Below, in pieces: positions 24,701 through 33,025 of a DNA stretch of 64,000 bases. A program made the translations under genes and the position numbers. Below the pieces are notes generated by a model. It worked only from the letters and a program-made list of their open reading frames with translations. It was not told the origin of the DNA and ran no database searches. Source of the stretch: Planctomycetota bacterium (lineage in GTDB: Bacteria; Planctomycetota; PUPC01; JACPCR01); contig JACPCR010000073.1 of assembly GCA_016179685.1 (NCBI GenBank), positions 62,001 to 126,000 of the forward strand, written 5' to 3'. Every line of letters starts with the position of its first letter. Within the stretch, counting starts at the first letter, position 1.

Positions 24701-25838
24701 GGCCTCCGGGGCCGACGGCGTCTCCTATCCCCCCTCGAAGATCGACTGCCTCGTCTGGTATATGAGCGAATGGATACGGCGCGGCATCGTCGATGGCATC
24801 TACATCGACGACGTCTTCCCTGTGCCCGATGACAACCCGGTCACCGGCAGCGCCTATCTCCTTCCAGATGGGCGAATTCAGCCTGGAAGTGCGATTTTCG
24901 CCTACAGGGAATACCTGAAGCGCCTTTACGGGCTCTTCGCGGAACATCGAAAGCCGCCTCTCATCACCACGCACATGACCTGCACCCTCGCCATTCCTTT
25001 TCATGCCTTCGCCACGGTCATCTTCGACGGCGAGGATCAGGGCCGCTTCATGGGCGACGATTCCGTGACCTTCATTGACGCCTGGCCGCTCGACCGGCTT
25101 CTGACTCTGGACAACGCCGAACGCACGGGCCTGGTCACCGCCTTCATGTTCAAGGGCCTTTATGCGTCGCGCGGCCGACCCGAGGCCGACTGGCCCCACC
25201 TGGTCTACCGCATGTACCGCTCCGCCTTCGCCATCTGGATGCTTTTCGACATGAACAGCGAGCGCGCCGGCTTGAATTACCCTCCCATTGTCGAAGCCTA
25301 CGACGGGCCGGAAGTCAAGGTCTGCCCCTTCTGGCGCAACGAGAAGCTGGTCATGGTGGAATCCGTCCTTCCCAAGGCCGCCTCCGATGATAAACTATTG
25401 CCTAATAAGGTGTTCTGGCGTAATGCCGAACTGAGGGAGTCCATCGGACGCGAGCCCCTTCGGGCCACCCTTTACCTCAAGAGTGACCGTGCCCTCCTCG
25501 TCCTGGTCAATTTTCTGCGCCAGCCCGTTCGCGGGCGCGTTCGACTCGATCTCGCAGGTCTCGGCGTGCCCGCTGAACGCCTTGGCCAGGTCGGGGTCGA
25601 GGACGTCGATACGTGGACGCACCCGCCCGGTGAGGACATCCGAGACCTGATGAAGAGTCAGCCGAAGCCGGAAGTGCCGGGCGAGGAGGGCGAGGCGGCC
25701 GAGGACGACACCCGGGATTTCGAGCGCAGCGAGGAGGACGGCCTGCGCCTCCGCGACGGCGTCCTCGTCCTCGATGTGCGGCCCCACGACTTCCGCCTCA
25801 TCGAGTTCCGCTGGGGCCGACAGGCGGTGGATGAATAG
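21729..25838 (+). CDS. Giant secreted glycosidase-like protein (two LamG-like modules, DUF6067-like core)
   Basis: A protein of about 1369 residues. The annotated GTG start gives a hydrophobic leader LAFLVLAAGIPRPSLAG with no positive n-region; the frame is open further upstream, so the true start is uncertain. Residues about 35-230 (SGRFGQALTLSGGGDGVFIPR, GGMTIEFWVRIEEFP, LIDEFRLTGATLTFYEVA) and about 355-520 (LAAGTLELWFKPGDW, FDEMRFYSYPF) are two LamG-like modules. Downstream, HGVVWDSLSLGKLPLGNFVPMVWLGGMLRGLCWFADNDQGW and GIVDGIYIDDVFPVPDD parallel the protein at 15520-19518 and suggest a TIM-barrel glycosidase. The C-terminus is an acidic linker followed by HDFRLIEFRW. Cell-surface glycan degradation is the best guess. 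Confidence 0.78.
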   Translation: MLAFLVLAAGIPRPSLAGEVYREVPVRIDPIRPRPIDDLTFVSWKFEKKEATDDTLWANLGELRGGAKSAAASGRFGQALTLSGGGDGVFIPRILGLKKAMSGGMTIEFWVRIEEFPETAQCLLHLASSTEEPAARLEILPGGKLRLLSAGLPDTTSEQALPARTWVHLALAPHVHYQENHIVVDASGAAVFLNGRPFLTAFSEHVGTVFPPACLVDAFSLGNNLEFRSGFRGLIDEFRLTGATLTFYEVAEQPWVAARRSLPLARSAGAFRDPGALVFEASFEAFQAPADAAAVPMPEDHDPISAGAAAEGLDLENPTEEGGRQEEAASTEVIQPPQALQAPRERKVEPCPGVKEQGVLISGRTLTLPFQPGADFSLAAGTLELWFKPGDWDNLTMRPGSNSKLQYKNTRLHLLTLYGRPRAGEGEPQPLVRLYADLLRPEFEFPFPLMPHRWTHVTLIWGKTVQNYQPNLYLDAHWVSYSYRIGICYRAADDVLEKFAPAFFVLGNDRETSFDEMRFYSYPFIAQEVENAHADFVGADLKALQPAECSFDYRYSLGLLRAGIQALLTDNSAVTSAKVSLNLPHKNRSIEVSLSSWTEGKGVAEFQVGQLPEGVYPFQGKLLDQNGRELASFQSSFHRMPVPWLGNRLGLADTPPPPFEPVTVQGNRVAAVGRQYTVAPSGLFSSISVLGEEILSAPIHFRLVSGGQEGTFSSTTPVRFGPCVPTQTSWEGFVEAPGLSIRAQTRFEYDGMARYELQVRPTGGKPATVDRLSLLIPFRPEHAEFLHALPISGNFHNEPAGCLPPGHGVVWDSLSLGKLPLGNFVPMVWLGGMLRGLCWFADNDQGWMPLDGEPAVTITREKDAAILGLHFISAPFRLEEPRRIVFGLLATPPKPLPADYRQWNRGRQDRVGPIGGRLTSCEAFAPWIVPPKLGVMDYWPRNYDWAFAERAAQTQRKANTGKYPIGAALVLYHDRRWTPAPRDSSYFSWEWASGADGVSYPPSKIDCLVWYMSEWIRRGIVDGIYIDDVFPVPDDNPVTGSAYLLPDGRIQPGSAIFAYREYLKRLYGLFAEHRKPPLITTHMTCTLAIPFHAFATVIFDGEDQGRFMGDDSVTFIDAWPLDRLLTLDNAERTGLVTAFMFKGLYASRGRPEADWPHLVYRMYRSAFAIWMLFDMNSERAGLNYPPIVEAYDGPEVKVCPFWRNEKLVMVESVLPKAASDDKLLPNKVFWRNAELRESIGREPLRATLYLKSDRALLVLVNFLRQPVRGRVRLDLAGLGVPAERLGQVGVEDVDTWTHPPGEDIRDLMKSQPKPEVPGEEGEAAEDDTRDFERSEEDGLRLRDGVLVLDVRPHDFRLIEFRWGRQAVDE

Positions 25839-26174
25839 TCCCCAGGCGACTTGGGTTGCTTCTCCCAGCGGGATGCGGCGGAGAAAAAGAAGGGGCCGAG
25901 TGGGAATCAGCAGGGGCCGGGTCGTGGATCGGTTCGTGGTTGGCGGTGAAGACCGGGCCCAAGTAAGAACCAACAATGGCCACGTCGCAAATCGGTTCGT
26001 GGTGAAGGGCAAAAGGCCGAGCAAGAGCGAGCAATGGCCGCCTGGAGAATCGGTTGGTGGTTGGTGTTTGATCATTGGTGGTTGATGATTACTCATGCGA
26101 TGGCCTATTCTGGATTCTGAAGTCTCCTGTCCCCCTGTCCCCCAGCCCCCCGGCCCTCTGGTCCCTGGTTCTTT
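25839..26174. repeat. Intergenic region with degenerate ATCGGTTCGTGGT repeats
   Basis: ATCGGTTCGTGGT occurs at 25928 and 25991 and as ATCGGTTGGTGGT at 26049, in units of about 60 bp that also share an AACAATGGCC / GAGCAATGGCC block. No gene and no terminator is recognised. Confidence 0.55.
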
Positions 26175-27191
26175 CTAGCCGCTTCCCGCTCCCTGCTCCG
26201 CGCTCCACCCTTCAGCCTGACGCCGCAGGGCCTCGAGAGTCCGAGCCATGTCGCCGGGCATCTGGGCCTCGAACGTCATTCGCTCCCCCGTCCGCGGATG
26301 CTCGAGGGAGAGACGGTGAGCGTGAAGCGCCTGCCGCGCCAGGAGCGGCTCGTCGCCAGGAAGGCCCAGGTCGGCGGGAAGGAGCTTCGAGCGCGAGCTA
26401 TAGAGACGGTCGCACAGCACGGGGCAGCGGATCGAAAGCAGGTGGACCCGGATTTGGTGGGTCCTGCCCGTCTTGGGCTCCACGCGGACGAAGGCATGGC
26501 CGCCCAGCCGCTCGATCACATGGTATCGGGTGATGGAACGGCGTCCGCCGATCAGCCGGACGGCGACCTTTTCCCGGTTGGCCGGGTCGACGCCCAGGGG
26601 CAAGTCGATCTCATCCTCGTCCAGTTCCGGCTGCCCTTCCGTGATGGCCAGGTATTCCTTCTGGACGCGGCGGTACTCGAACTGGGGTCCCAGCCGGGCA
26701 TAAGCCTCATCACTCTTGGCGCAGACGATCACGCCGCTGGTGAACTGGTCGAGCCGGTGCACGATGCCGGGCCGGGCCGGGCTCGACGTCGCGGCCAGAT
26801 GCGTCCCGCGGTGGAGCAGGGCATTCACCAGCGTCCCGGACCAGTTTCCCCTGGCCGGATGCACCACCATCCCCGCAGGCTTGTCCACCACCAGCAGCCA
26901 CTCATCCTCGAAGATCACCGACAGCGGGATGTCTTCCGGATCGATCCGACGGGGATGGTCTTCCGGCAGCTCGATCCGGATGATGTCGTCCTGAGCCACG
27001 AGGTGGCTGGGTTTCATCGGGCGGCCATTGACTGTCACGGCCTTCTGCCGGATCAGCTCCTGGAGGCGCGCGCGAGAGAAATTCGGGAATCGAGCGTGAA
27101 GGTAGCGGTCCAGACGCCGGTCCCGAACCTCCTGGGTGACTCTCCAGGTGACGGGGCCGTAGGCGAGATTTCCTTGGGGCGCTGGGGCCAT
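26175..27191 (-). CDS. rluD: RluD-family 23S rRNA pseudouridine synthase
   Basis: A 338-residue RNA pseudouridine synthase. The N-terminal S4 RNA-binding domain (RRLDRYLHARFPNFSRARLQELIRQKAVTVNG) is followed by the RluA/RluD catalytic domain with FEDEWLLVVDKPAGMVVHPA and the catalytic Asp in GIVHRLDQFTSGVIV, then RTHQIRVHLLSIRCPVLCD near the C-terminus. Together these are the family signature. I start at ATG 27191 because the conserved part begins with GPVTWRV; an in-frame extension to 27305 is poorly conserved in character. RluD-type enzymes modify helix 69 of 23S rRNA. The gene is divergent from the response regulator at 27353. Confidence 0.95.
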   Translation of the reverse strand: MAPAPQGNLAYGPVTWRVTQEVRDRRLDRYLHARFPNFSRARLQELIRQKAVTVNGRPMKPSHLVAQDDIIRIELPEDHPRRIDPEDIPLSVIFEDEWLLVVDKPAGMVVHPARGNWSGTLVNALLHRGTHLAATSSPARPGIVHRLDQFTSGVIVCAKSDEAYARLGPQFEYRRVQKEYLAITEGQPELDEDEIDLPLGVDPANREKVAVRLIGGRRSITRYHVIERLGGHAFVRVEPKTGRTHQIRVHLLSIRCPVLCDRLYSSRSKLLPADLGLPGDEPLLARQALHAHRLSLEHPRTGERMTFEAQMPGDMARTLEALRRQAEGWSAEQGAGSG

Positions 27192-27352
27192 GTGGAGGAC
27201 GGAATGCGGGCCGTTTGACTTTAGTGGGGGTTCATATATAGTTTCTATCAGCGTCGTTTCACACCGCCGATACTTGGGGTCCCAAGGCCGTTCAGGGGGA
27301 CCCACGGGCCGAGAATTCTACCCGCTGGCATCTTAACAAGAAGTTCGAAGTC

Positions 27353-28126
27353 ATGCCTTCGATCCTGATTGTCGATGACGAGCCGGTGATCACCAAGCTG
27401 TTCACCGACCTCTTGTCGCCGTTGCCGGATTATCAGATTCGCACGGCCCCGAACGGCCGTGCCGCGCTCGACGAGATTCGGAGGGAAGTGCCGGACCTCG
27501 TCATTGCGGACATTTACATGCCGGAGATGGACGGATTCGAGCTGATCGAGGCCCTGGACGAGATGAGGATCAACGTCCCGGTCATCGTGATCTCGGGCAA
27601 GGCGACGGACGAGGACGAGCAACGCGTACAAGACCTCGGCATCGTCCAGTTCCTGCCGAAGCCGATAGGCATCGGGGCGCTCCAAGAGGCCATCGACATG
27701 GCGCTGGGTCAGGCGAAGATGGAGCGCCGCCATCAGCCTCGTTTCCAGACGCGCCTGGTGGTTCAGCACGTGGTGCAGGAAGGCGACAAGAAGGCGACCT
27801 ACGAATCGGAGACGGTGAACTGCAGCGTGGGGGGGCTCTGTTTCAAGTGGTATCTGCCTTTCGGCCGGCTCTTCGCCAGCCACAGGGCGTTGAGGCTGGT
27901 CGGCGAAGGCGCTCACCGGCCCATCATTTTCAATTTGAAAATTTACGATCCCCACAACAAGACGCGCTACGTCATGACGCGGGCGCGGTTCGTCCACTAC
28001 ACGCGCCTCCCTGAGCAGGATTTCGACTACATCGGGGCGAAGTTCGTCGATCTGGATGAGGAGAGCCGGAAACAGCTCCTGGAGCTCCTGGGCCATTCCG
28101 GCCCGGAGCTGAGCCCGCAAGCGTGA
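27353..28126 (+). CDS. Response regulator with C-terminal PilZ domain
   Basis: A 257-residue two-domain protein. The receiver domain (1-120) has DD at 8-9, the phosphoacceptor Asp53 in LVIADIYMPEMDG, Ser81 in VIVISGKA and Lys103 in LPKPIG. Residues about 123-245 look like a PilZ domain: RRHQPRFQTRLVV (RxxxR-type motif) and NCSVGGLCFK (the (D/N)xSxxG motif) that bind cyclic di-GMP. It may connect a phosphorelay to cyclic-di-GMP-controlled motility or surface attachment; no kinase is adjacent. It overlaps the glycerate kinase gene by GTGA, although a functional link between the two is not obvious. Confidence 0.92.
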   Translation: MPSILIVDDEPVITKLFTDLLSPLPDYQIRTAPNGRAALDEIRREVPDLVIADIYMPEMDGFELIEALDEMRINVPVIVISGKATDEDEQRVQDLGIVQFLPKPIGIGALQEAIDMALGQAKMERRHQPRFQTRLVVQHVVQEGDKKATYESETVNCSVGGLCFKWYLPFGRLFASHRALRLVGEGAHRPIIFNLKIYDPHNKTRYVMTRARFVHYTRLPEQDFDYIGAKFVDLDEESRKQLLELLGHSGPELSPQA

Positions 28127-29442
28127 AAGAAACGGCCCGACAGATTTTTCTTGCCGCTGTCCGGGCCGTGGAGCCTTCCGTGGCCGTCCGCCGGTCCGTG
28201 CGGCGCGAGGGCGGCCTCTTGGCGGTGGCGGGGCGCACCTATGACCTGGCCCGCTACCGCGGCGTGACGGTGGTCGGGGCCGGCAAGGCGGGCGCCCCGA
28301 TGGCCGCGGCCCTCGAGGAAATCCTGGGCGACCGCCTCCTCGGCGGCCTCGTCACCGTCAAGTACGAGCATACCCAGCCCCTGCGGACCGTCCGCCTCCA
28401 GGAGGCCGGGCATCCCCTTCCGGACGAGAACGGCCTCCGCGGGGCCGCGGCCGTCCGGGACGCGGTACGTTCCCTCGGTGAATCGGACCTGGTCTTCGCA
28501 GTCCTCTCCGGAGGGGGGTCCGCGCTCCTTCCCTTGCCCGCGGATGGCCTGGCCCTCGCCGACAAGCAGGAGACGACGCGGCTTCTGCTCGCCTGCGGGG
28601 CCGACATCCACGAAATCAACACCGTCCGCAAGCACCTGTCGGCCATCAAGGGCGGCCTCCTGGCGCGGCTGGCGGCGCCCGCCACCTTGATCACCCTGGC
28701 CCTCTCCGACGTCGTCGGCGACCGGCTGGACGCCATCGCGTCCGGCCCCACCGTGCCCGACGAGACCACCTTCGCAGAGGCTGGCGGCATCCTCAGCAAG
28801 TACGAGTTGACGCCGCGGTTGCCTGCCGCCGTGGTCCGACGCATCCTGGATGGACTCGCTGGCCGATGCCCCGAGACGCCGAAGCCGGGCGACCCGGCCT
28901 TCGAGAAGACCCAGAACGTGGTCGTCGGGAGCAATCGGCTGGCGATCCAGGCTGCGGCCCGGGAAGCGGAAAGGCTCGGCTACCGCCCACTCATTCTTTC
29001 CAGTTCCATCGAGGGAGAGAGCCGGGAGATCGCCAGGGCCCACGCGGCCATGGCCCGGGAAATCCGAGAGTCGGGCCACCCGATCCCTCCGCCAGCGTGC
29101 TTGCTCTCGGGCGGTGAGACGACGGTCACCCTCTCGGGGCCCGGCCGCGGCGGGCGCAACCAGGAATTCGCGCTGGCCGCGGCCATCGACCTCGCTGGCC
29201 TGCCCCAGACGCTGATGCTCAGCGGAGGGACGGACGGGACGGACGGCCCCACGGACGCCGCGGGGGCCTTCGCGGACGGGAGCACGGTCGAACGCGCGGC
29301 CGCGCAGGGCCTCGATGCCCGCGCCTTCCTACGCCGCAACGATTCCTACTCCTTCTTCGCCTCCCTGGGCGACCTCCTCCTCACCGGCCCGACACGGACA
29401 AACGTCATGGACGTCCGCCTCGTGCTGGTCGGCCGGCCCTGA
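28123..29442 (+). CDS. gckA: Glycerate 2-kinase (MOFRL family)
   Basis: A 439-residue kinase of the MOFRL/DUF4147 family that phosphorylates D-glycerate to 2-phosphoglycerate. Landmarks are VTVVGAGKAGAPMAAALEE, EAGHPLPDENG, VFAVLSGGGSALLPLP (ATP/phosphate binding), HEINTVRKHLSAIKGG and LALSDVVGDRLDAIASGPTVPD, with the MOFRL domain starting at CLLSGGETTVTLSGPGRGGRNQEFALAAAI and continuing LMLSGGTDGTDGPTDAAGAFAD. The GTG start at 28123 overlaps the upstream stop, so translation is coupled to the REC-PilZ gene. It feeds glycerate, a product of sugar-acid or glyoxylate catabolism, into glycolysis, which fits the sugar-oxidation genes elsewhere here. Confidence 0.95.
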   Translation: MKETARQIFLAAVRAVEPSVAVRRSVRREGGLLAVAGRTYDLARYRGVTVVGAGKAGAPMAAALEEILGDRLLGGLVTVKYEHTQPLRTVRLQEAGHPLPDENGLRGAAAVRDAVRSLGESDLVFAVLSGGGSALLPLPADGLALADKQETTRLLLACGADIHEINTVRKHLSAIKGGLLARLAAPATLITLALSDVVGDRLDAIASGPTVPDETTFAEAGGILSKYELTPRLPAAVVRRILDGLAGRCPETPKPGDPAFEKTQNVVVGSNRLAIQAAAREAERLGYRPLILSSSIEGESREIARAHAAMAREIRESGHPIPPPACLLSGGETTVTLSGPGRGGRNQEFALAAAIDLAGLPQTLMLSGGTDGTDGPTDAAGAFADGSTVERAAAQGLDARAFLRRNDSYSFFASLGDLLLTGPTRTNVMDVRLVLVGRP

Positions 29443-29744
29443 ATCCCCATCCATCGCTGCCCCGGTCGGCGTCTCGAGATTGGCCGATTCTCGCTTGGAC
29501 GCTGGAACGCCCTCTGGACCTGCCCCTCCGAGGAGCGCCTCCCAGTGCCCCAACGGCATCCCTGCGAGAGGACAGGTCCGGGAGGCGCTCCCAGGAGTCC
29601 GGCGGCAGGAGGGGTTTCCTTGAGTATCCGAGTTAGGATGTGCGCGGCCACTTCCAAACTTGAATGTGAGGTCATGTCTCTTATCATCAGGCAACGCTGG
29701 TCAGCCTTCCGGCTCGAAAGAGTCGCATTCCGATTGAGGCCCCC
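29443..29744. other. Intergenic region with long-armed inverted repeat
   Basis: GGAGCGCCTCCC (29532-29543) pairs with GGGAGGCGCTCC (29580-29591) around a 36-nt loop, about 90 bp after the glycerate kinase stop. It could be a terminator or a repeat; there is no T-run. No gene is seen in the rest. Confidence 0.5.
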
Positions 29745-30776
29745 ATGGCTCGATTAAAGGTCGGCATCATTGGCACCGGAGGAATCGCCGGAAAAGGAGG
29801 CGGGCAAGGCACCCACGGATACGGCTTCACCACCTGCGAGAAGACTCAGATCGTGGCTGCGGCGGACCTCGTCCCGGCGAACCTCGAGCGGTTCGCCCAG
29901 CACTGGAACGTGCCACGGGAACACTGTTACCCGGACCATCGGAAGCTGCTGGAGAGCGAGAAGCTGGACATCGTGAGCGTGGCGACGCACAACCTGCACC
30001 ACGCCCAGCCGGTGATCGACGCGGCCCGGGCTGGCGTGAAGGTGATCGTCGTCGAGAAGCCCATCGCCACCAGCGCCGCCGAGGCGGACGAGATGATCGG
30101 AGCCTGCCGCGAGGCCCGCGCCCACCTCATCGTCGAGCATACCCGCCGCTTCCACAGGGGCTACCTCGCCCTCCGCCAGATGGCCCTCGCCGGCGACCTC
30201 GGCAAGGTCTCCGTCATCACCAGCCACGGATGCCGCCCGCTGCTCCACAACGGCACGCATAGCGTGGACCTCGCCTTCATGATGACCCACCAACGGCCCC
30301 TGCGCGCCTGCGGCTTCCTCTCGGACGAGCCGGTGGCCGACCCCGGCGGTTACGGCCTCATCGCCTGCGAGGGCGGCCTGGTGATCGCCGTGAACTGCGT
30401 GCCTGACCGACGCGATTTCTATTCCTCCCTCGAGGTGCACGGCAACCAGGGCCGCGCCACCTCCAATGAATTCTTCCAGGACTGGCATCTCTACCGGCTC
30501 GAGCCGACGCCGGGCAGGGGCTACGGGGCCACCTTCACGGAAAAACCCTGGGACGTGAACCGGTCGTACGACCTGGGCGAATGGTTCTGCTGGATGGCGG
30601 AGGAGGCTGCGGACTGTTTCCTCGAAGACCGTGAGGGCGTATCGACCGGCGAGGAGGGCCTCAAGACCCTCGAGGCCATCGTGGCCATGCAAATTTCGCA
30701 CAAGCTTTCCACCTGGGTGGACCTGCCCCTGAAGGAAGGACTGCGGGACTACCGTGTCCGGTCCACGGGCCAATGA
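29745..30776 (+). CDS. Gfo/Idh/MocA family oxidoreductase
   Basis: A 343-residue NAD(P)-dependent sugar dehydrogenase-like protein. The dinucleotide-binding motif is GIIGTGGIAG near the N-terminus, the catalytic-lysine motif is VVEKPIATS, and HTRRFHRGYLALRQM marks the junction to the C-terminal domain. The segment RPLLHNGTHSVDLAF supplies the active-site His/Asp region seen in many inositol and sugar dehydrogenases. It is cytosolic. It lies 27 bp upstream of the PcrA gene, which is probably chance. Substrate unknown; two further paralogues are at 40527-41630 and 56139-57185, and they are diverged from this one. Confidence 0.92.
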   Translation: MARLKVGIIGTGGIAGKGGGQGTHGYGFTTCEKTQIVAAADLVPANLERFAQHWNVPREHCYPDHRKLLESEKLDIVSVATHNLHHAQPVIDAARAGVKVIVVEKPIATSAAEADEMIGACREARAHLIVEHTRRFHRGYLALRQMALAGDLGKVSVITSHGCRPLLHNGTHSVDLAFMMTHQRPLRACGFLSDEPVADPGGYGLIACEGGLVIAVNCVPDRRDFYSSLEVHGNQGRATSNEFFQDWHLYRLEPTPGRGYGATFTEKPWDVNRSYDLGEWFCWMAEEAADCFLEDREGVSTGEEGLKTLEAIVAMQISHKLSTWVDLPLKEGLRDYRVRSTGQ

Positions 30777-30803
30777 CCGCAACGATTCAAGGCGTGAGGG
30801 TTC

Positions 30804-32924
30804 ATGGACACCGCCCGACTTCTTGAAGACCTGAACTCGGCTCAGAGGGATGCCGTCGGCCACGTCGAGGGGCCCCTTCTCGTGCTCGCGGGCGCGGGCA
30901 GCGGCAAGACGCGGGTGGTCACTCGCCGTATCGCCTACTTGCTGGCCCAGGGCGTGCGGCCCTCGAACATCCTCGCCCTCACCTTCACCAACAAGGCCGC
31001 CGCCGAGATGCGGAAACGCGTCGAAGCCCTGACCGCGCTCCGCGGCCTCTGGGTCTCCACCTTTCACTCCACCGCCGCGCGCCTCCTCCGCCAGCACATC
31101 CAGCATCTCGGCCGGGACCCCCAGTTCACCATTTTCGACACGGACGATCGCCTCAAGCTCATCAAGCAGGCCTGCGACCAGTTGAAGCTGCCCTCCTCCC
31201 AGTGGAAGCCCAGCAGCTTCGCCGCGCCCATCAGCCAGGCGAAAAACCGGCTGGTCAGCCCCGCCGAATTCGCCCGGGCCAACTCGGACTACTTCGGCAA
31301 GACGGCCGCTCGAGTCTACGACACCTATGAGAAGCTCCTCATGCAGAACAACGGCCTGGACTTCGACGACCTCCTCCTGAAGCTGACGGAGCTTCTGGCG
31401 AGCCACGAAGAGGTGCGGCACGCGCTCCAGCAGCGCTTCCAGTTCATCCTGATCGACGAGTACCAGGACACGAACCGGGCGCAGTATCTCATCGCGCGGA
31501 TGCTGAGCGATACGCATCACAATCTGCACGTGACGGGCGACCCGGACCAGTCCATCTATAGCTGGCGCGGGGCCGACATCCAGAACATCCTCGATTTCGA
31601 GAAGGACTTCCCCGAGGCCAAGGTGGTCAAGCTCGAGCAAAATTACCGCTCCACCCAGAACATCCTCGCCGCCGCCAGCTCCGTCATCCGGAACAACCAC
31701 CAGCGCAGGCACAAAGACCTCTGGACGGAGAACGAGAAGGGGGACATGGCCGTGCGGTTCGAGGCGATCGACGAGACGGACGAGGCCCGCCAGATCGTCC
31801 GGGCCGTCCGGAGTCTCCAGTCCGGCGGACGCCCGCTCTCCGACCTGGCCGTGTTTTACCGCACCAACGCCCAGTCCCGCGTGCTCGAAGATGCCCTGCG
31901 GAACGCCAACCTCGCCTACGTCATCGTCGGAGGCCTGGCGTTCTACGAACGACGCGAGGTCAAGGACATCATGGCCTACGTCCGGGCCGTGGTGAACCCG
32001 AAGGACGAGGTCAGCCTCGAGCGCATCCTGAACGTGCCCGCCCGCGGGATCGGGGACGCCGCGGCCCGGGCGCTCCGGGCCCACTCCGCTTCCGCCGGCT
32101 GCGGGCTGCTCGAATCGGTCCGGCGCGCCCCGGACGTGCCCGGCATCAGCTCGCGTGCCCTCAAGGGACTCGAACGGTTTCTCGGCCTCTACGATGCCCT
32201 GGCGAGCCTGCCGCCACGGCCCGTAGCTGATTTCGTCCGCCGGATCATCGACGCCACCGGTTACGTCCAGGACCTCCAGAGGGGCGGTGACGAAAGCGCG
32301 GACGACCGCATCGAGAACGTCTGGGAGCTGGTCTCCGCGGCGGAGTCCTACGACCAGGAGAACCCGGACCGCGACATCCGGAGCTTCAGCGAGGAGTCCG
32401 TGCTGGCGACCGATCTCGACCGCTGGGACGAGAGCCGGGATGCGGTGACGCTGATGACGCTTCATCTCGCCAAGGGCCTGGAGTTCCCCGTGGTCTTCAT
32501 CGCGGGGCTCGAGGAAGGCCTTCTGCCGCATTACAACTCCATGGAGACCGAGGCGGGCATCGAGGAGGAACGCAGGCTCTTTTTCGTGGGGATGACCCGC
32601 GCCCGCCAGCGCCTCTTCCTGTCCCACGCCGAGGTCCGACACCAGTTCGGAACGGTGCGAACCAACCCTCCCTCGCCCTTCCTTGATGAAATCCCGGAAA
32701 AATTGGCGCAGAGAGCCGACTCCGAAATGGAGGAGCACCCCGAAGGGGACGAGCCCGCCGAGGAGCTCGAGATCGGCGACCTCGTCCGCCATCACCGGTT
32801 CGGCCTCGGCACGGTGATCAACATGGAGCACGGGCGGGCGGAGTTGACCCTCGAGGTGCGCTTCCAGCGCTTCGGCGTGAAGAAGCTGGACGCGGCGCTG
32901 GCGCGCCTCGCCCGCGTCCGCTAA
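30804..32924 (+). CDS. pcrA: ATP-dependent DNA helicase PcrA/UvrD
   Basis: A 706-residue superfamily 1A 3-to-5 helicase used in nucleotide-excision and mismatch repair and in removing RecA or stalled RNA polymerase. Q-motif LNSAQRDAV (10-18), Walker A AGAGSGKT (29-36), motif Ia ALTFTNKAAAEM, motif II DEYQDTN (218-224), motif III GDPDQSIYSWRGA (245-257), motif IV FYRTNAQSRVLE, motif V TLMTLHLAKGLEFPVVFI and motif VI RRLFFVGMTRARQ are all present. The C-terminal tail IGDLVRHHRFGLGTVINME is the PcrA-type Tudor-like RNA polymerase-binding region. Length is typical. A member of the 20-bp hairpin family begins at the last base of the stop codon. Confidence 0.97.
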   Translation: MDTARLLEDLNSAQRDAVGHVEGPLLVLAGAGSGKTRVVTRRIAYLLAQGVRPSNILALTFTNKAAAEMRKRVEALTALRGLWVSTFHSTAARLLRQHIQHLGRDPQFTIFDTDDRLKLIKQACDQLKLPSSQWKPSSFAAPISQAKNRLVSPAEFARANSDYFGKTAARVYDTYEKLLMQNNGLDFDDLLLKLTELLASHEEVRHALQQRFQFILIDEYQDTNRAQYLIARMLSDTHHNLHVTGDPDQSIYSWRGADIQNILDFEKDFPEAKVVKLEQNYRSTQNILAAASSVIRNNHQRRHKDLWTENEKGDMAVRFEAIDETDEARQIVRAVRSLQSGGRPLSDLAVFYRTNAQSRVLEDALRNANLAYVIVGGLAFYERREVKDIMAYVRAVVNPKDEVSLERILNVPARGIGDAAARALRAHSASAGCGLLESVRRAPDVPGISSRALKGLERFLGLYDALASLPPRPVADFVRRIIDATGYVQDLQRGGDESADDRIENVWELVSAAESYDQENPDRDIRSFSEESVLATDLDRWDESRDAVTLMTLHLAKGLEFPVVFIAGLEEGLLPHYNSMETEAGIEEERRLFFVGMTRARQRLFLSHAEVRHQFGTVRTNPPSPFLDEIPEKLAQRADSEMEEHPEGDEPAEELEIGDLVRHHRFGLGTVINMEHGRAELTLEVRFQRFGVKKLDAALARLARVR

Positions 32925-32967
32925 TTTTCCGGTTCAGAAGTGCGGGAGCACTTCTGAACCGGAAAAT
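32924..32967. repeat. Hairpin family copy 2, overlapping the pcrA stop codon
   Basis: ATTTTCCGGTTCAGAAGTGC (32924-32943) pairs perfectly with GCACTTCTGAACCGGAAAAT (32948-32967) around the tetraloop GGGA, a 20-bp stem. Its core equals that of the hairpins at 9538-9577, 45917-45962 and 45964-46007 while its outer arms are different. Because it sits on the stop codon it may serve as terminator. Confidence 0.9.
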
Positions 32968-33025
32968 CATTACCCTTCCCCGAGGGATTCACATCGCAAG
33001 CATCTCTTCCGGTGAAAAGTGCCCT

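Noticed and set aside
29754..32831. Open frame of more than 1000 codons antisense to the oxidoreductase and pcrA genes
   Set aside because: It is the mirror of high-GC third-position bias in two well-supported genes on the plus strand; the translated product has no domain and low complexity.
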